A DNA stretch of 64,000 bases, from NCBI RefSeq assembly GCF_002223055.1, contig NZ_NKFL01000006.1:868001-932000 (forward strand), in the 5' to 3' direction. The position numbers were made by a program, and so were the translations under genes. The first letter of the stretch is position 1, and every line of letters begins with the position of its first letter. This stretch comes from Burkholderia sp. HI2500. GTDB taxonomy: Bacteria; Pseudomonadota; Gammaproteobacteria; Burkholderiales; Burkholderiaceae. Positions 46,936 to 55,820 of the stretch are shown piece by piece. The notes beneath the pieces were generated by a model. That model saw nothing but the letters and a program-made list of their open reading frames with translations, was not told the origin of the DNA and made no database searches.

Positions 46936-47832
46936 ATGACGCTGGCCCAGTTGCAGGCCCTGGCGGCCGTGGTCGAACTCGGGTCGCTCACGGCCGCGGC
47001 CGATCGGTTGAGCCGCAGTCAATCCGCGATCAGTCATGCATTGACCGAGCTGGAAGACCTCACGGAGGTCAAGCTGCTGTGGCGCGACCGGCAGCCGGTC
47101 GTCCTGACGGCGGCGGGCGAACGCCTGTGGCCGTACGTGCAGAACGTGGTGCGGGAAGCGCAGCTGCTGCGCCAGCAGTTCAGCCTGTCGCGCGGCAAGC
47201 TCGAAGGGAAGCTGGTGGTCGCGTCGTTGCCGAGCGTGTCGCTGGCGTTCGTCGTGCCCGCGCTCGAGGCGTTGAAGGAAATGCACCAGGGCGTGTCGGC
47301 GGTGCTGCTCGAAGGCACGGACAGCGAAGTGGAAGGGTGGATCGACGACGGTACGGCCGATGTCGGCGTGGTGGCCGGCACGAAGACGTTCGCACACACT
47401 CTGCCGCTGCTCGACGAGGATTTTGTCGCGGTGGCGGCCGACGGCATGTTCGCCGGCCGCAAGAGCGTGTCGGCGAAGCAGTTGTCCGCGGCGCCGTTCA
47501 TCTTCTCGAAGGCAGGATGCGGGCCGGTGATCGCGGATTACTTCGCGCGCGGCGGGGTGCCGCTGCGGGCCGCGTTCAACGTGGTCGAGATGCGCACCAT
47601 TCTGTCGATGGCGGAGGCCGGCATGGGCGTGTCGATCGTGCCGCGCATCACGCTCACGTACACGCAATTCGGCGGCCGCGTGCTGGAACTGTCGCCCAGG
47701 CTGCATCGCTCGGTGCGGTTGTCGTGGAATACGGCCGGCAACGCGGTCGCAGAGGAATTCGTGCGGCTCGTCGACGCGCAACGCGCGAAGGCGGCGAAGG
47801 CGGTCAACACGCGTGCAAGAAAGGCCCGGTGA
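46936..47832 (+). CDS. LysR-family transcriptional regulator
   Basis: A 298-residue LysR protein. The helix-turn-helix (about 1-60) includes GSLTAAADRLSRSQSAISHALTELEDLTEVKLLWRD, and an effector-binding domain follows (about 90-290). GAGGAGG lies six bases before ATG 46936. It is divergent from the TauE-type gene, its probable target, and ends 123 bases before a LysE-type exporter gene. The effector is unknown. Confidence 0.88.
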   Translation: MTLAQLQALAAVVELGSLTAAADRLSRSQSAISHALTELEDLTEVKLLWRDRQPVVLTAAGERLWPYVQNVVREAQLLRQQFSLSRGKLEGKLVVASLPSVSLAFVVPALEALKEMHQGVSAVLLEGTDSEVEGWIDDGTADVGVVAGTKTFAHTLPLLDEDFVAVAADGMFAGRKSVSAKQLSAAPFIFSKAGCGPVIADYFARGGVPLRAAFNVVEMRTILSMAEAGMGVSIVPRITLTYTQFGGRVLELSPRLHRSVRLSWNTAGNAVAEEFVRLVDAQRAKAAKAVNTRARKAR

Positions 47833-47955
47833 CGAGCGGCTTCAGCGATGAACAGCGCTCATGGGCGACTTGAAGTTTATTCAAGCCGGTGGCATTCGAG
47901 ATGCAATACATTGTTCGAACTCGCCCCTGACCGCTTCGTCCCGAAGGAGATTGCC

Positions 47956-48585
47956 GTGCCGGCCTTGCCCACCTTGCTTGCTTTCGGACTCGTGTCGCTC
48001 GGCATGGTGCTGACACCCGGGCCGAACATGATCTACCTGGTGTCGCGCTCGATCTGCCAGGGGCGCCGTGCCGGGCTGGTGTCGCTCGGCGGCGTCGCGC
48101 TGGGGTTCGTGTTCTACATGGTGTGCGCGGCGTTCGGCATCACCGCGCTCGTGATGGCCGTGCCGTATGCGTACGACGCGTTGCGTTTCGCCGGTGCGCT
48201 TTATCTGGCGTACCTCGCCTGGCAGGCGTTGAGGCCGGGCGGTCGCTCGGCGTTCCAGGTCAGGCAACTGCCGCCCGACAGCCGTGCCAGGCTGTTCACG
48301 ATGGGCTTCGTCACGAACCTCGCGAATCCGAAGATCGCGGTGATGTACCTGTCGCTCCTGCCGCAGTTCATTTCGCCGGGGCACGGCAGCGTGCTCGTGC
48401 AATCGCTGGCGCTCGGCTGCGTGCAGATCGCGGTGAGCGTCAGCGTGAATGCGCTGATTGCCTGCATGGCAGGCGGCATCGCGGGCTTTCTGGCGGGGCG
48501 GCCGGTCTGGGCGTCGGCCCAGCGCTGGTTGATGGGTACGGTGCTGGCCGGGCTGGCCGTGCGTATCGCACTGGAGTCGCGCTAG
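47956..48585 (+). CDS. LysE/RhtB-family amino-acid exporter
   Basis: A 209-residue exporter with six helices. The family signature is clear in GMVLTPGPNMIYLVSRSICQGRRAGLVSLGGVALGF and GFVTNLANPKIAVMYLSLLPQFI. It probably exports an amino acid or derivative such as threonine or homoserine lactone. The GTG at 47956 was chosen because AAGGAGA lies six bases upstream; an open frame reaches 47848 without homology. Confidence 0.88.
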   Translation: MPALPTLLAFGLVSLGMVLTPGPNMIYLVSRSICQGRRAGLVSLGGVALGFVFYMVCAAFGITALVMAVPYAYDALRFAGALYLAYLAWQALRPGGRSAFQVRQLPPDSRARLFTMGFVTNLANPKIAVMYLSLLPQFISPGHGSVLVQSLALGCVQIAVSVSVNALIACMAGGIAGFLAGRPVWASAQRWLMGTVLAGLAVRIALESR

Positions 48586-48658
48586 CGCGAATGATTGGCG
48601 GTATGCAGGATCGCCGGGGGGCTCTCAAGCGGCATCGCAACGCAAGCGCCCGGCATCG

Positions 48659-49603
48659 TCAGCCCTGGCAGTTGCCCTGCGCTTCGTTGCCGACCGGGAC
48701 AGGTGCGGCTTTTTCATGGCGCCGGCTGCGCGTCGCGAGCCAGCACAGGATCGACCCGCCGCACACCATCAATGCACCTTGCCAGAATTCGATCGACAGC
48801 GGCGCATGCAGCAGCGTCGCGGCGAGCAGCGCGGCGAGCACCGGCGTGAAGTACGACGCGCCGACGATGACGGTCACGTTGCCGTACATGATGCCGGTGT
48901 TCCAGGCCGCATAGCCGAACCCCAGCGCCGATGCCGCCAGCACGATGTAGATGACCGCATGCAGGCTGAACGTCATGCCGCCGCCGCCTTCGATCGCGAA
49001 CTTGATCCAGAGCGCCAGCGCCACCAGCATGAAGAAAGGCGTGACGCCGTTCTTGCCGTCGGCGAGGCGTGCCGTCACCGTGCAATAGCCGGCCCAGATC
49101 AGCGCGCCGAAGAACGCGAGGCCGTAGCTCAGCGGATTGTCCGCGACGTTGTGCAGCATGCCGGCCGGGTCGAGCCCCTGGTCGCCGCCGAGCACCCGGC
49201 AGATCCCGAGCATCGACAGCAGGACGCCGGGCACGACCAGCAGGTTGGCGCGCTGCTTGTTGAACACGATCGCCGCGACCAGCGTGAAGCTCGGCCACAG
49301 ATAGTTGACCATCGCGACTTCGATCGCCTGCTGGCCGTTGCTGGCATAGCCGATCGACAGCGACAGGCACAGCTCGTACGCGACGAACAGCAGCCCGCCC
49401 CAGAGCAGATATTTTTTCGGGAATTTGCTGAGATCGGGGAAGCCGATCGTCAACAGCAGAAGCGCGGATGCGACCGTATAGATCATCGCGGCGCCGCCGG
49501 TCGCGCCGAGGCTTTCACTCACGCCGCGAACGAGGGCGACCACGGAGGCCCACAACAACACCGCACCGAGCCCGGCGAGCGTGGCCTTGTTCTTGCGCTT
49601 CAT
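48659..49603 (-). CDS. yddG: YddG-type aromatic amino-acid exporter (DMT family)
   Basis: A 314-residue protein with ten helices in two EamA repeats. The start KATLAGLGAVLLWASVVALVRGVSESLG and the middle segment MVNYLWPSFTLVAAIVFNKQ match the YddG subfamily, which exports aromatic amino acids and paraquat. ATG 49603 follows AGGAAG; ATG 49624 would add seven residues. It is convergent with the LysE-type gene; the two exporters are not obviously linked. Confidence 0.88.
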   Translation of the reverse strand: MKRKNKATLAGLGAVLLWASVVALVRGVSESLGATGGAAMIYTVASALLLLTIGFPDLSKFPKKYLLWGGLLFVAYELCLSLSIGYASNGQQAIEVAMVNYLWPSFTLVAAIVFNKQRANLLVVPGVLLSMLGICRVLGGDQGLDPAGMLHNVADNPLSYGLAFFGALIWAGYCTVTARLADGKNGVTPFFMLVALALWIKFAIEGGGGMTFSLHAVIYIVLAASALGFGYAAWNTGIMYGNVTVIVGASYFTPVLAALLAATLLHAPLSIEFWQGALMVCGGSILCWLATRSRRHEKAAPVPVGNEAQGNCQG

Positions 49604-49813
49604 GCTTCCTGCCTGTTTCAACATTCAAATTCGATTTCGGGTGATTCGGGTCCGCCTGCATGAGCCACGCGCGCATTCGGCATGCGGAACGGCCAGTGCG
49701 GACGGAGGCGCGTAGTTTAACGGGGTGCCGGAGATCGAGCAGTGGCGTCGGCGGTGATCAGCCCTGCGCTTGAGGCCGATCATCCGGGCGCATGGGCGTC
49801 ACGCGGCAACCCG

Positions 49814-50101
49814 TCACGCGTCGGCGATGCGCCAAGCCGCGCCGAGTGCGGACAACGCGAAGCTAATCGAGCCGAGCATCGCGTCCCGCGTCGGTCCGCG
49901 CGTCGTGACCAGGAAGAAATCGTCTGCGTCGGTCGACAGGCCGATCAGCGGCCAGCCGCCAGCATCGCCACGGACTTCAAGCTGTCGTCGGTCGGGATCG
50001 ATGTCGATGTCGTCATTCGCTTGCCGCAACGCATTCGCGATGGCATCGAATGCGTCGGCCGACGGCGTCGTGTGGATCCGGTATTCGAAACTCATCTGCA
50101 T
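49814..50101 (-). CDS. Small protein of unknown function
   Basis: A 95-residue soluble acidic protein beginning MQMSFEYRIHTT, with a predicted mixed alpha-beta pattern including LEVRGDAGGWPLIGLSTDADDFFLVTT. I recognise no family or catalytic motif. There is no clear ribosome site; ATG 50095 is the alternative start. It sits alone between yddG and the phosphatase gene. Confidence 0.6.
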   Translation of the reverse strand: MQMSFEYRIHTTPSADAFDAIANALRQANDDIDIDPDRRQLEVRGDAGGWPLIGLSTDADDFFLVTTRGPTRDAMLGSISFALSALGAAWRIADA

Positions 50102-50169
50102 GGGCCGGTGGGCGAGGCGGGCAGTCTAACGCGTGCCAAGCCGCAACACGCCCTGACAGCACCGCATCA

Positions 50170-50191
50170 GGCGCCCGCCGCAACGGGCGCC
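50170..50191 (-). terminator. Hairpin terminator of the phosphatase gene
   Basis: GGCGCCCG pairs perfectly with CGGGCGCC around CCGCAA, just after the phosphatase stop at 50199. There is no T-run. Confidence 0.55.
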
Positions 50192-50198
50192 CGCCCGA

Positions 50199-51884
50199 TC
50201 ACCGCTCGCGCCGCTTCTTGCTCAGTTCGATCGTCTCGAACAGTTCGTAGTCGGCGGTCGGGTGCTGGTCGGCGCCCGGCACGTGGTAGTAGCGCATCGT
50301 GATCGTCGTGTGCCCGCCCGGCTTGCCCGGGTCGTGGTCGAACACCGCGATCCCGTAGCCGGTGCCCGTATCGCGGCGCGCGGACCAGATCGCATCCTCG
50401 AGCGCATCGGCCGGCGCGCGCACGAACGTATTCGGCGCCGTGCCCGGCACCGGTCGGTTCGGCTTCGTGAACACCTTCGCCCGCGCGAAGCCGGTCGCCG
50501 GGTTCTCGCCATACACGTCGAGCGGCGCGCTGGTGCCGCCGCCGCCGAGGATCAGGTGGATCGTGCCGTGGCTCGTGTCGAACGTCGTGCGGTCCGGGTC
50601 GTTCGAGCCGACCGGACGCGGCTGCAGCGTCTCGACGACTTCGCCGGTCGTCGCATCGACACCCGCGCGGTGATTGCAGCCGCGCACCGGGTAGCTGCGC
50701 TCGTAGTCGTGATCGTGGCCGCACAGCACGAGGTCGACGCCGTAGCGATCGAACAGCGGCAGCCATGCTTCGCGAATGCCTTTGTCGGAACCATTGCCCG
50801 TCTTCGACGAACTGAGGGCGTCCTGATGCATCTGCACGACGATCCAGTCGATGTCGTCGTCATGCGCGGCATGGCGCAGCGTGTGTTCGAGCCAGCGCGT
50901 CTGCTCGCCGTTGCTGTAGCCGCGCACGTAGAACGACGTGCCGGGCTCGATCGGCGGGCGGCCCGTGCTCGCGGCCGGCACGAGCGGTGCGGGGCCGCCG
51001 ACGAACGCGGCGGCGTCCTGGTACACGACATCGTCCGCGTCGAGCGAGACGAACAGCACCGAGCTCACGCGGAAGCTGTACCAGCGGCCCTGGAAGCGCG
51101 TGCCGTTCTCCGGCAGCGTATAGCGCGCGAGATACGAGTCGAGCCCCTGCGGGCCGTTGTTGAACTCGATCTCGTGATTGCCCGGGCACGGCATCCACGG
51201 ACGATTCGCGGCCGACGTCTGGTTGTTGTTGCCGAAATCGCGCCACACCTCGGGCTGGTGCGCAGGGTTCAGGTTCGCGTAGCAGAGGTCGCCGTTCAGC
51301 AGGTGGAACAGCGGCTGGAATTGCTCGACAGCCTGCACCGCGAAGCGGCTCTGCGGCGACGACAGCACCCACGCGCCGTTCGGCGTCGCGAGATCGCCGT
51401 AGCTCGTGAAGCGGAACGGCGCGCGGCCGCGCGGCGCGGTCGAGAAATTCGCGGAGAACGGCTGCGCGGCGTTGCTGTCGTTGTCGGCCGTGATCTCGTA
51501 GCGGTAGCGCGTATTCGGCTTCAGCCCGTGCACGCGCGCGTGGTACGCGAATACCGTCTCGCCGTTCAGGCCGTCGGTGTACACGCGCTGGACGCCGTGC
51601 ACGGTGCGCGCCGGCTCGCCGTCGGCGACGATGCGCGCGCGCGGATTGACGGCCGGCGCGAGCGAGGCCCACGAGATCACGACTTCCGACGTCGGGTCGT
51701 TGCCCCACGTCAGGTGCACCTGTTCGGGCGTGCCGTCCGGGTTCGACGCGGCGGCCCGGGCTGCCGCGAGGCCACCGGCGGCGGTGGCGAGGCCGGATAC
51801 GCCGGCAAGTTTCAGGAAGCCGCGACGCGACACGGACGCGGCCGGCTCGTTCGGCTGGATCGGGGAGTTGTCCTGGTTCGACAT
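50199..51884 (-). CDS. Tat-exported purple acid phosphatase-like metallophosphoesterase
   Basis: A 561-residue exported enzyme. The twin-arginine signal SRRGFLKLAG is at about residues 19-28. An N-terminal fibronectin-like domain (about 55-150, VHLTWGNDPTSEVVISW) precedes a metallophosphoesterase domain (about 155-480). Metal-ligand motifs are YGDLA, LLNGDLCY, PCPGNHEIE, VVQMHQD and CGHDHDYERSYP, the purple acid phosphatase pattern. It would hydrolyse phosphate esters in the periplasm after being folded with its metals in the cytoplasm. It appears monocistronic. Confidence 0.9.
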   Translation of the reverse strand: MSNQDNSPIQPNEPAASVSRRGFLKLAGVSGLATAAGGLAAARAAASNPDGTPEQVHLTWGNDPTSEVVISWASLAPAVNPRARIVADGEPARTVHGVQRVYTDGLNGETVFAYHARVHGLKPNTRYRYEITADNDSNAAQPFSANFSTAPRGRAPFRFTSYGDLATPNGAWVLSSPQSRFAVQAVEQFQPLFHLLNGDLCYANLNPAHQPEVWRDFGNNNQTSAANRPWMPCPGNHEIEFNNGPQGLDSYLARYTLPENGTRFQGRWYSFRVSSVLFVSLDADDVVYQDAAAFVGGPAPLVPAASTGRPPIEPGTSFYVRGYSNGEQTRWLEHTLRHAAHDDDIDWIVVQMHQDALSSSKTGNGSDKGIREAWLPLFDRYGVDLVLCGHDHDYERSYPVRGCNHRAGVDATTGEVVETLQPRPVGSNDPDRTTFDTSHGTIHLILGGGGTSAPLDVYGENPATGFARAKVFTKPNRPVPGTAPNTFVRAPADALEDAIWSARRDTGTGYGIAVFDHDPGKPGGHTTITMRYYHVPGADQHPTADYELFETIELSKKRRER

Positions 51885-52207
51885 GGTCGGTGTTTTCGTG
51901 GGTGGAGACGCGAGATGTGGAACCGCCTGGCCATGCGCGAGCGCGGCCAGTGCGTGAGCCGGAAACGAGCGGGATCCCGGTGCGAGACATTGTCGAAGGG
52001 CAGTTTTGCCGGGTTGTGACAGCAGGGCAACCCCGCGCGCGTGTCGGCGACTGTCCGCGTGTGCACATCACGGCATCCGGCCCGTGCCGGCGCGCATCCG
52101 GTCCGACCGAAATTTATTTGCAGACTCCGCGACGGATTCCGTTCGCCCGCGCCGTTTAACGCATGAACGGCCGCTTCCGGTCGATACCCGCTACTTCGGA
52201 GTCTTGC
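51885..52207. other. Intergenic region between divergent phosphatase and WxxGHW genes
   Basis: No gene, strong promoter or repeat was recognised. It should hold promoters for both flanking genes. I saw no convincing PHO-box-like direct repeats by eye. Confidence 0.35.
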
Positions 52208-52507
52208 ATGAAGCTTTCCATTCCATTGCGGTTCGCAGCGGCATGCGTGGCCGCGCTGGCGGCGTCGGCCGCCTTCGCGCAGGCGGTCATCGTCGCGCCT
52301 TACGCGCCGCCGGCGCCTCGCGTCGAAGTGATGCCGGCGCCGCGCGCGGGCTACGTGTGGGACCAGGGCCACTGGCACTGGCGGCAGGGCCGCTACGTGT
52401 GGATTCCGGGCCACTGGCAAGTGGTGCGCGTCGGCTATCACTGGGTGCCGGGCCACTGGGCCGCGCGCGGCCCGGCCTGGCGCTGGGTGCCGGGTCACTG
52501 GGCCTGA
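52208..52507 (+). CDS. Exported YxWxxGHW-repeat protein
   Basis: A 99-residue protein with a signal peptide (1-24, ending AFA). A tract of tryptophan-glycine-histidine repeats follows: GHWHWRQGRYVWIPGHW, then VGYHWVPGHW and WRWVPGHW. It belongs to the BcpO-related WxxGxW repeat family common in Burkholderia, of unknown function and probably associated with the envelope. A second member lies at 58434. No strong ribosome site was seen before ATG 52208. Confidence 0.8.
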   Translation: MKLSIPLRFAAACVAALAASAAFAQAVIVAPYAPPAPRVEVMPAPRAGYVWDQGHWHWRQGRYVWIPGHWQVVRVGYHWVPGHWAARGPAWRWVPGHWA

Positions 52508-52580
52508 TGCGCATGCCGCCGCACGGCACGCGATGCCGGCGCGGCGGCGCTTTCCCGCAACGTCATGAGGCGCAGCAGCC

Positions 52581-52694
52581 ATGCCTTTTCGAACCGTGGT
52601 GATACTCGCGGCCGCAGTTGTCGTGCTGGCCGGCTGTGTCGTGGTGCCGGCGCGTCCGGTCTATTACCGGCCCGCGCCGGTCGTCGTATATTGA
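52581..52694 (+). CDS. 37-residue predicted lipoprotein
   Basis: A tiny frame starting MPFRTVVILAA with a lipobox LAGC (cysteine at residue 19). This leaves a mature peptide of 19 residues rich in Val, Pro and Tyr (RPVYYRPAP). It follows the WxxGHW gene by 73 bases on the same strand. The Tyr/Pro-rich mature sequence recalls small Burkholderia envelope lipoproteins. Only a distant GAGG precedes the ATG. Confidence 0.55.
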   Translation: MPFRTVVILAAAVVVLAGCVVVPARPVYYRPAPVVVY

Positions 52695-52751
52695 GCACGC
52701 CGGCCGCCGCTCGCGCAAACGGGCGGCCGGCACCCGATCGACCCGATCGCC

Positions 52752-53516
52752 ATGCAGCCTGAAACGGATGCCGATGAAACGGACCTTGCCGAGGCCGTGC
52801 GCGATGCGCGCGGCGATCCCGAACCGCCACTGGGGCGGGGCCGGGTAATGGCGCGGCGCATGCAAGGAGAGCACGACGATGAGCTTGAGTCTGCCGGCGG
52901 GCGCATCAACGATCGCGCCGCGGCACAGACGCGCGATGCGCTGGAGCGCCCCGCGTTGAGCGACGGCGATCCGGACGCGGCCCTGGTCGCACGGGTCGGC
53001 GCGCGCGACGCGTCGGCCGTGCGCATGCTCGTCGCGCGCAAGCTGCCGCGGCTGCTCGCACTCGCGACGCGCATGCTCGGCGACCGCACGGAAGCCGAGG
53101 ACGTCGCACAGGAGACGTTCTTGCGGATCTGGAAACAGGCGCCGGGCTGGCGCGAAGGCGAGGCACGGTTCGACACGTGGCTGCATCGCGTCGTGCTGAA
53201 TCTGTGCTACGACCGCTTGCGCGGCCGCCGCGAGGAGCCGGTCGACGTGTTGCCCGATGTGCCCGATCCGCAACCGGAGCCGGCCACCCGTGCAGAGACC
53301 CGCTCGCGCGACGCGCGCGTGCGGCAGGCGCTCGCGGCGTTGCCGGCGCGGCAGCGCGAAGCGCTCGTGCTCCAGTACTATCAGGAAATGTCGAACGTGG
53401 AGGCGGCCAACCTGATGGGCATTACCGTCGACGCGCTGGAAAGCCTGCTTGCACGTGCGCGGCGAAACTTGCGCGCGCAACTGGCGGGCGACTCACCTAG
53501 CGAGGACATCCGATGA
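52752..53516 (+). CDS. ECF-type RNA polymerase sigma factor
   Basis: A sigma factor of up to 254 residues. Region 2 (about 80-160) includes LVARKLPRLLALATRMLGDRTEAEDVAQETFLRIWK. Region 4 (about 190-245) includes LPARQREALVLQYYQEMSNVEAANLMGITVDALESLLARARRNLRAQL. The first 70 residues are unconserved, and the true start could be ATG 52848 or 52860; none has a good ribosome site. Its stop overlaps the next gene by four bases in a three-gene operon with a short membrane protein and a periplasmic metal-sensor-like protein, suggesting an envelope or metal stress response. Confidence 0.85.
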   Translation: MQPETDADETDLAEAVRDARGDPEPPLGRGRVMARRMQGEHDDELESAGGRINDRAAAQTRDALERPALSDGDPDAALVARVGARDASAVRMLVARKLPRLLALATRMLGDRTEAEDVAQETFLRIWKQAPGWREGEARFDTWLHRVVLNLCYDRLRGRREEPVDVLPDVPDPQPEPATRAETRSRDARVRQALAALPARQREALVLQYYQEMSNVEAANLMGITVDALESLLARARRNLRAQLAGDSPSEDIR

Positions 53517-53929
53517 CACCCGAACGATTTCGTACCATCGTCGCCGCGTACGGCTCGGATGCGCGGCGCTGGCCGGACGGCGAGCGCGCGGCCGCCGAGG
53601 CATGGGCGCGCGCGCATCCGGGCGACGCATTGGCCGCGCTGGACGATGCCGCCGAACTCGATGCGTGGCTCGCCGACGATACGGTCGCACCGCCCGCGCC
53701 GGCGCTCGTCGAGCGCATCGTCGCGACGGCACCGGCCCCGCGGCGCGCGCGGCCGCGGGGCGCCGTGTGGTGGTCGGGCGCGGCATTCGCGGGCGTGGGC
53801 CTGGCCGGCGCGCTCGCGGGTGCGGTGGCCGTGTCGATGCTGATGCTCGGCAGCGTGCCGCCTGCGCATGAGCCGGGCTATCTGACAACGACGTTCGGTG
53901 GGCCGAGCGTGGACTGGAGTGATGAATGA
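53513..53929 (+). CDS. Short membrane protein, probable anti-sigma factor
   Basis: A 138-residue protein with a soluble N-terminal part (about 1-80, beginning MTPERFRTIVAAYGSDARRWPDGER) and one membrane helix (about 88-112), then a short outside tail. It lacks the usual HxxxCxxC zinc motif. Its position between an ECF sigma gene and a metal-sensor gene, with ATGA overlaps on both sides, makes an anti-sigma role likely (CnrY-like placement), but this is inference. Confidence 0.7.
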   Translation: MTPERFRTIVAAYGSDARRWPDGERAAAEAWARAHPGDALAALDDAAELDAWLADDTVAPPAPALVERIVATAPAPRRARPRGAVWWSGAAFAGVGLAGALAGAVAVSMLMLGSVPPAHEPGYLTTTFGGPSVDWSDE

Positions 53930-54429
53930 GTGAGCGTGGCTGGAAATTCGTCCTCGTCGGGTCGGTCGTGCTGAACGTATTCATGCTCGGCGCGATCGGC
54001 GGCGGTGCGTATCAGTGGTTTTCGACGCATCGCGACCTGCGGGCCGCGGGCGCACCGGCGTCGCACACCGCATTGCGTTTCGCCGCGGACGAATTGCCGG
54101 ACGCGCGCCAGCAGGAATTCGTGGCGGCGCTGAAGGCGGCGCGCAAGGACGGCCGCGATTTCGCGCGGGAAGGGCGCGACGACCGGATCACCGTGCTGGA
54201 CCTGCTCGCCGCGCCGCAACTCGATCGCACGGCGATCGACGCGGCGCTCGACCGCACGCGTGCGGCCGATACGGCGCTGCGTGCGCAGGTCGAGCGCCGC
54301 GTCGTCGATTTCGCGGCGACGCTGACGCCGGACGAGCGCGCGAAGTTCGTCGACGGGTTGCGGCGCAGCGGGAACTGGCGGCTGCCGGCGAAGTGGCAGA
54401 AGAAGCAGGACGACGCAGCGAGCAAGTAA
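53926..54429 (+). CDS. Periplasmic heavy-metal sensor/resistance-type protein
   Basis: A 167-residue protein with an N-terminal membrane anchor (about 8-28) and a helical periplasmic domain of the CnrX/ZraP/Spy type. Its pattern LPDARQQEFVAALKAARKDGRDFAREGRDD followed by LTPDERAKFVDGLRR is typical of this LTxxQ-related group. It has no Cys and few His, so metal binding is not evident. It is the last gene of the sigma operon and probably signals to the anti-sigma protein. Confidence 0.75.
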   Translation: MSERGWKFVLVGSVVLNVFMLGAIGGGAYQWFSTHRDLRAAGAPASHTALRFAADELPDARQQEFVAALKAARKDGRDFAREGRDDRITVLDLLAAPQLDRTAIDAALDRTRAADTALRAQVERRVVDFAATLTPDERAKFVDGLRRSGNWRLPAKWQKKQDDAASK

Positions 54430-54434
54430 GCCAA

Positions 54435-54457
54435 CGCCGCACGGGCAACGTGCGGCG
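54435..54457 (+). terminator. Hairpin terminator of the sigma-factor operon
   Basis: CGCCGCAC (54435-54442) pairs with GTGCGGCG (54450-54457) around a seven-base loop, starting six bases after the stop. TTTT follows a little downstream. Confidence 0.6.
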
Positions 54458-54576
54458 GCGTGCCTTTTCGGTGATGCGCAACGCGTACGCCGAAGGTGGG
54501 TCGGCAATGCTTGCAGGCTGAGCTTCGACAAAGGATCGCAAGGAGCAGCTTCGACTTCGCTACGCGGCGCGCCCGT

Positions 54577-55383
54577 TCAGCGCGCCAGCATCCACGCGGA
54601 GATCGCGTCGACCACACCGCTCTCAAGGCCATTGAAGCCGTGATAAGCAAAGGCTTCGCACGGGTCGCCCCGGGACGTGCCGCCCGACACGATCATCAGT
54701 TCGGCTTTCGGAGACTGCTCCAGCTTCTTCAGCAGCGTATCCGTTTCGGATACCGGACAATGTTTGCAGCCGTCATTCTGGTGATGAACGATGAGCACCG
54801 GAATCGTGAGACTGGCAAGGTTCATGTCCGTAACCGCGGTCCCGCCTCGCTCTTCGCGGAGGATGGTGGACGTCAGCACGAGACCGTCGGGCCCGCCGCC
54901 GCCGGCCAGCGCAACCGCAATGGCGGCGGCGGACTGCGTGCCGCGGCTCGTCCCGACCAGCCAGACCGGTACATGGAGTTGCTCCTTCAACCACGCAATC
55001 ACGGCGCGTGCGTCGTCGGCGTGTTCCTTCGACAGTCGAAAGCCATTGAGGTAGGGCGCGGATTGCCGGTCGCTCGGTGCATCGATGACCGCGACGGCGA
55101 TGCCGTCATTCACGAACAGCTGCCGGGTGCGGACGAGAAAGTTGCCTGCGCCCCATCCGAACTGTCCGGACGGTTCCAGTTGCAGCCCGCCATGTCCGCC
55201 GGCATAGAGAATGGCCGCTGCCTTGGGTGCGTCGGGTGCGATGAAGAGAATCCGTTGAGTCACGCCGGGGCGCGTCGGGATGTCGACGACCTTGGGCGCA
55301 TTCTGCGCATGGGCCGGATAGCCGGGCAGCGTCAGCGCGATGGCAAGCAGCCACGCACGGATCCAGTGCGAGTGCGGACGCAT
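54577..55383 (-). CDS. Exported alpha/beta-hydrolase
   Basis: A 268-residue protein with a signal peptide (about 1-27, ending AHAQ). The hydrolase core has the nucleophile-elbow-like motif GTSRGTQSAA (Ser in GTSRG), the strand-loop LYAGGHGGLQL, and a candidate acid/His pair in VLIVHHQNDGCKHC and AFAYHGFNG. It resembles dienelactone hydrolase-like or esterase families; the substrate is unknown. ATG 55383 gives the best signal peptide; ATG 55434 would add 17 residues. It is convergent with the sigma operon. Confidence 0.75.
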   Translation of the reverse strand: MRPHSHWIRAWLLAIALTLPGYPAHAQNAPKVVDIPTRPGVTQRILFIAPDAPKAAAILYAGGHGGLQLEPSGQFGWGAGNFLVRTRQLFVNDGIAVAVIDAPSDRQSAPYLNGFRLSKEHADDARAVIAWLKEQLHVPVWLVGTSRGTQSAAAIAVALAGGGGPDGLVLTSTILREERGGTAVTDMNLASLTIPVLIVHHQNDGCKHCPVSETDTLLKKLEQSPKAELMIVSGGTSRGDPCEAFAYHGFNGLESGVVDAISAWMLAR

Positions 55384-55820
55384 CGAACCGACGCAACGAA
55401 ACCGCGCACGCAAGCTGACGGGAAGAGTGGGCATCGTAGTGGTCGCTGGGTCGGGACGGCAAAACGCCGTGACGCGGGGGCGATACCTTTCATTGAGTCT
55501 AGGTGGCTTTCCGGGAACGGCAAGCGTCCGGGTGGGGCGGTCGGCGAGCCTTCCGCTGAGATCGAGGCCGGTCAGGCAAGTGAAAGCCGGCTAACCGAAT
55601 GTCGAAACAGGCCCGTCCTTCGCAGGGACGCGGGACCCCGATACGGCCGCTGAGCGACCCACCGATTCGCGACTTTGATCAGCCGAATCCGCGACCGGCA
55701 TTCGAGCGGCAACACGCACGCATCCAAGGCCGCGCGACGCACCGGAAATATTCGTCTCCCCAGCGACGGATTTCCCGCCGACCCACGTTAAACACGGGTA
55801 CGCATCGCGAGAGCCCTGTC
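55384..55820. other. 440-base intergenic region
   Basis: No gene or clear promoter was recognised between the divergent hydrolase and DUF1800 genes. A modest hairpin, CCCGTCC with GGGACG plus GGG, lies at about 55613-55635. The open frame upstream of the DUF1800 start (from 55599) has no signal peptide or homology and is probably not translated. Confidence 0.4.

Noticed and set aside
55599..55820. 74-residue extension of the DUF1800 protein
   Set aside because: No signal peptide, no conservation pattern and no ribosome site; the conserved domain begins right after ATG 55821.
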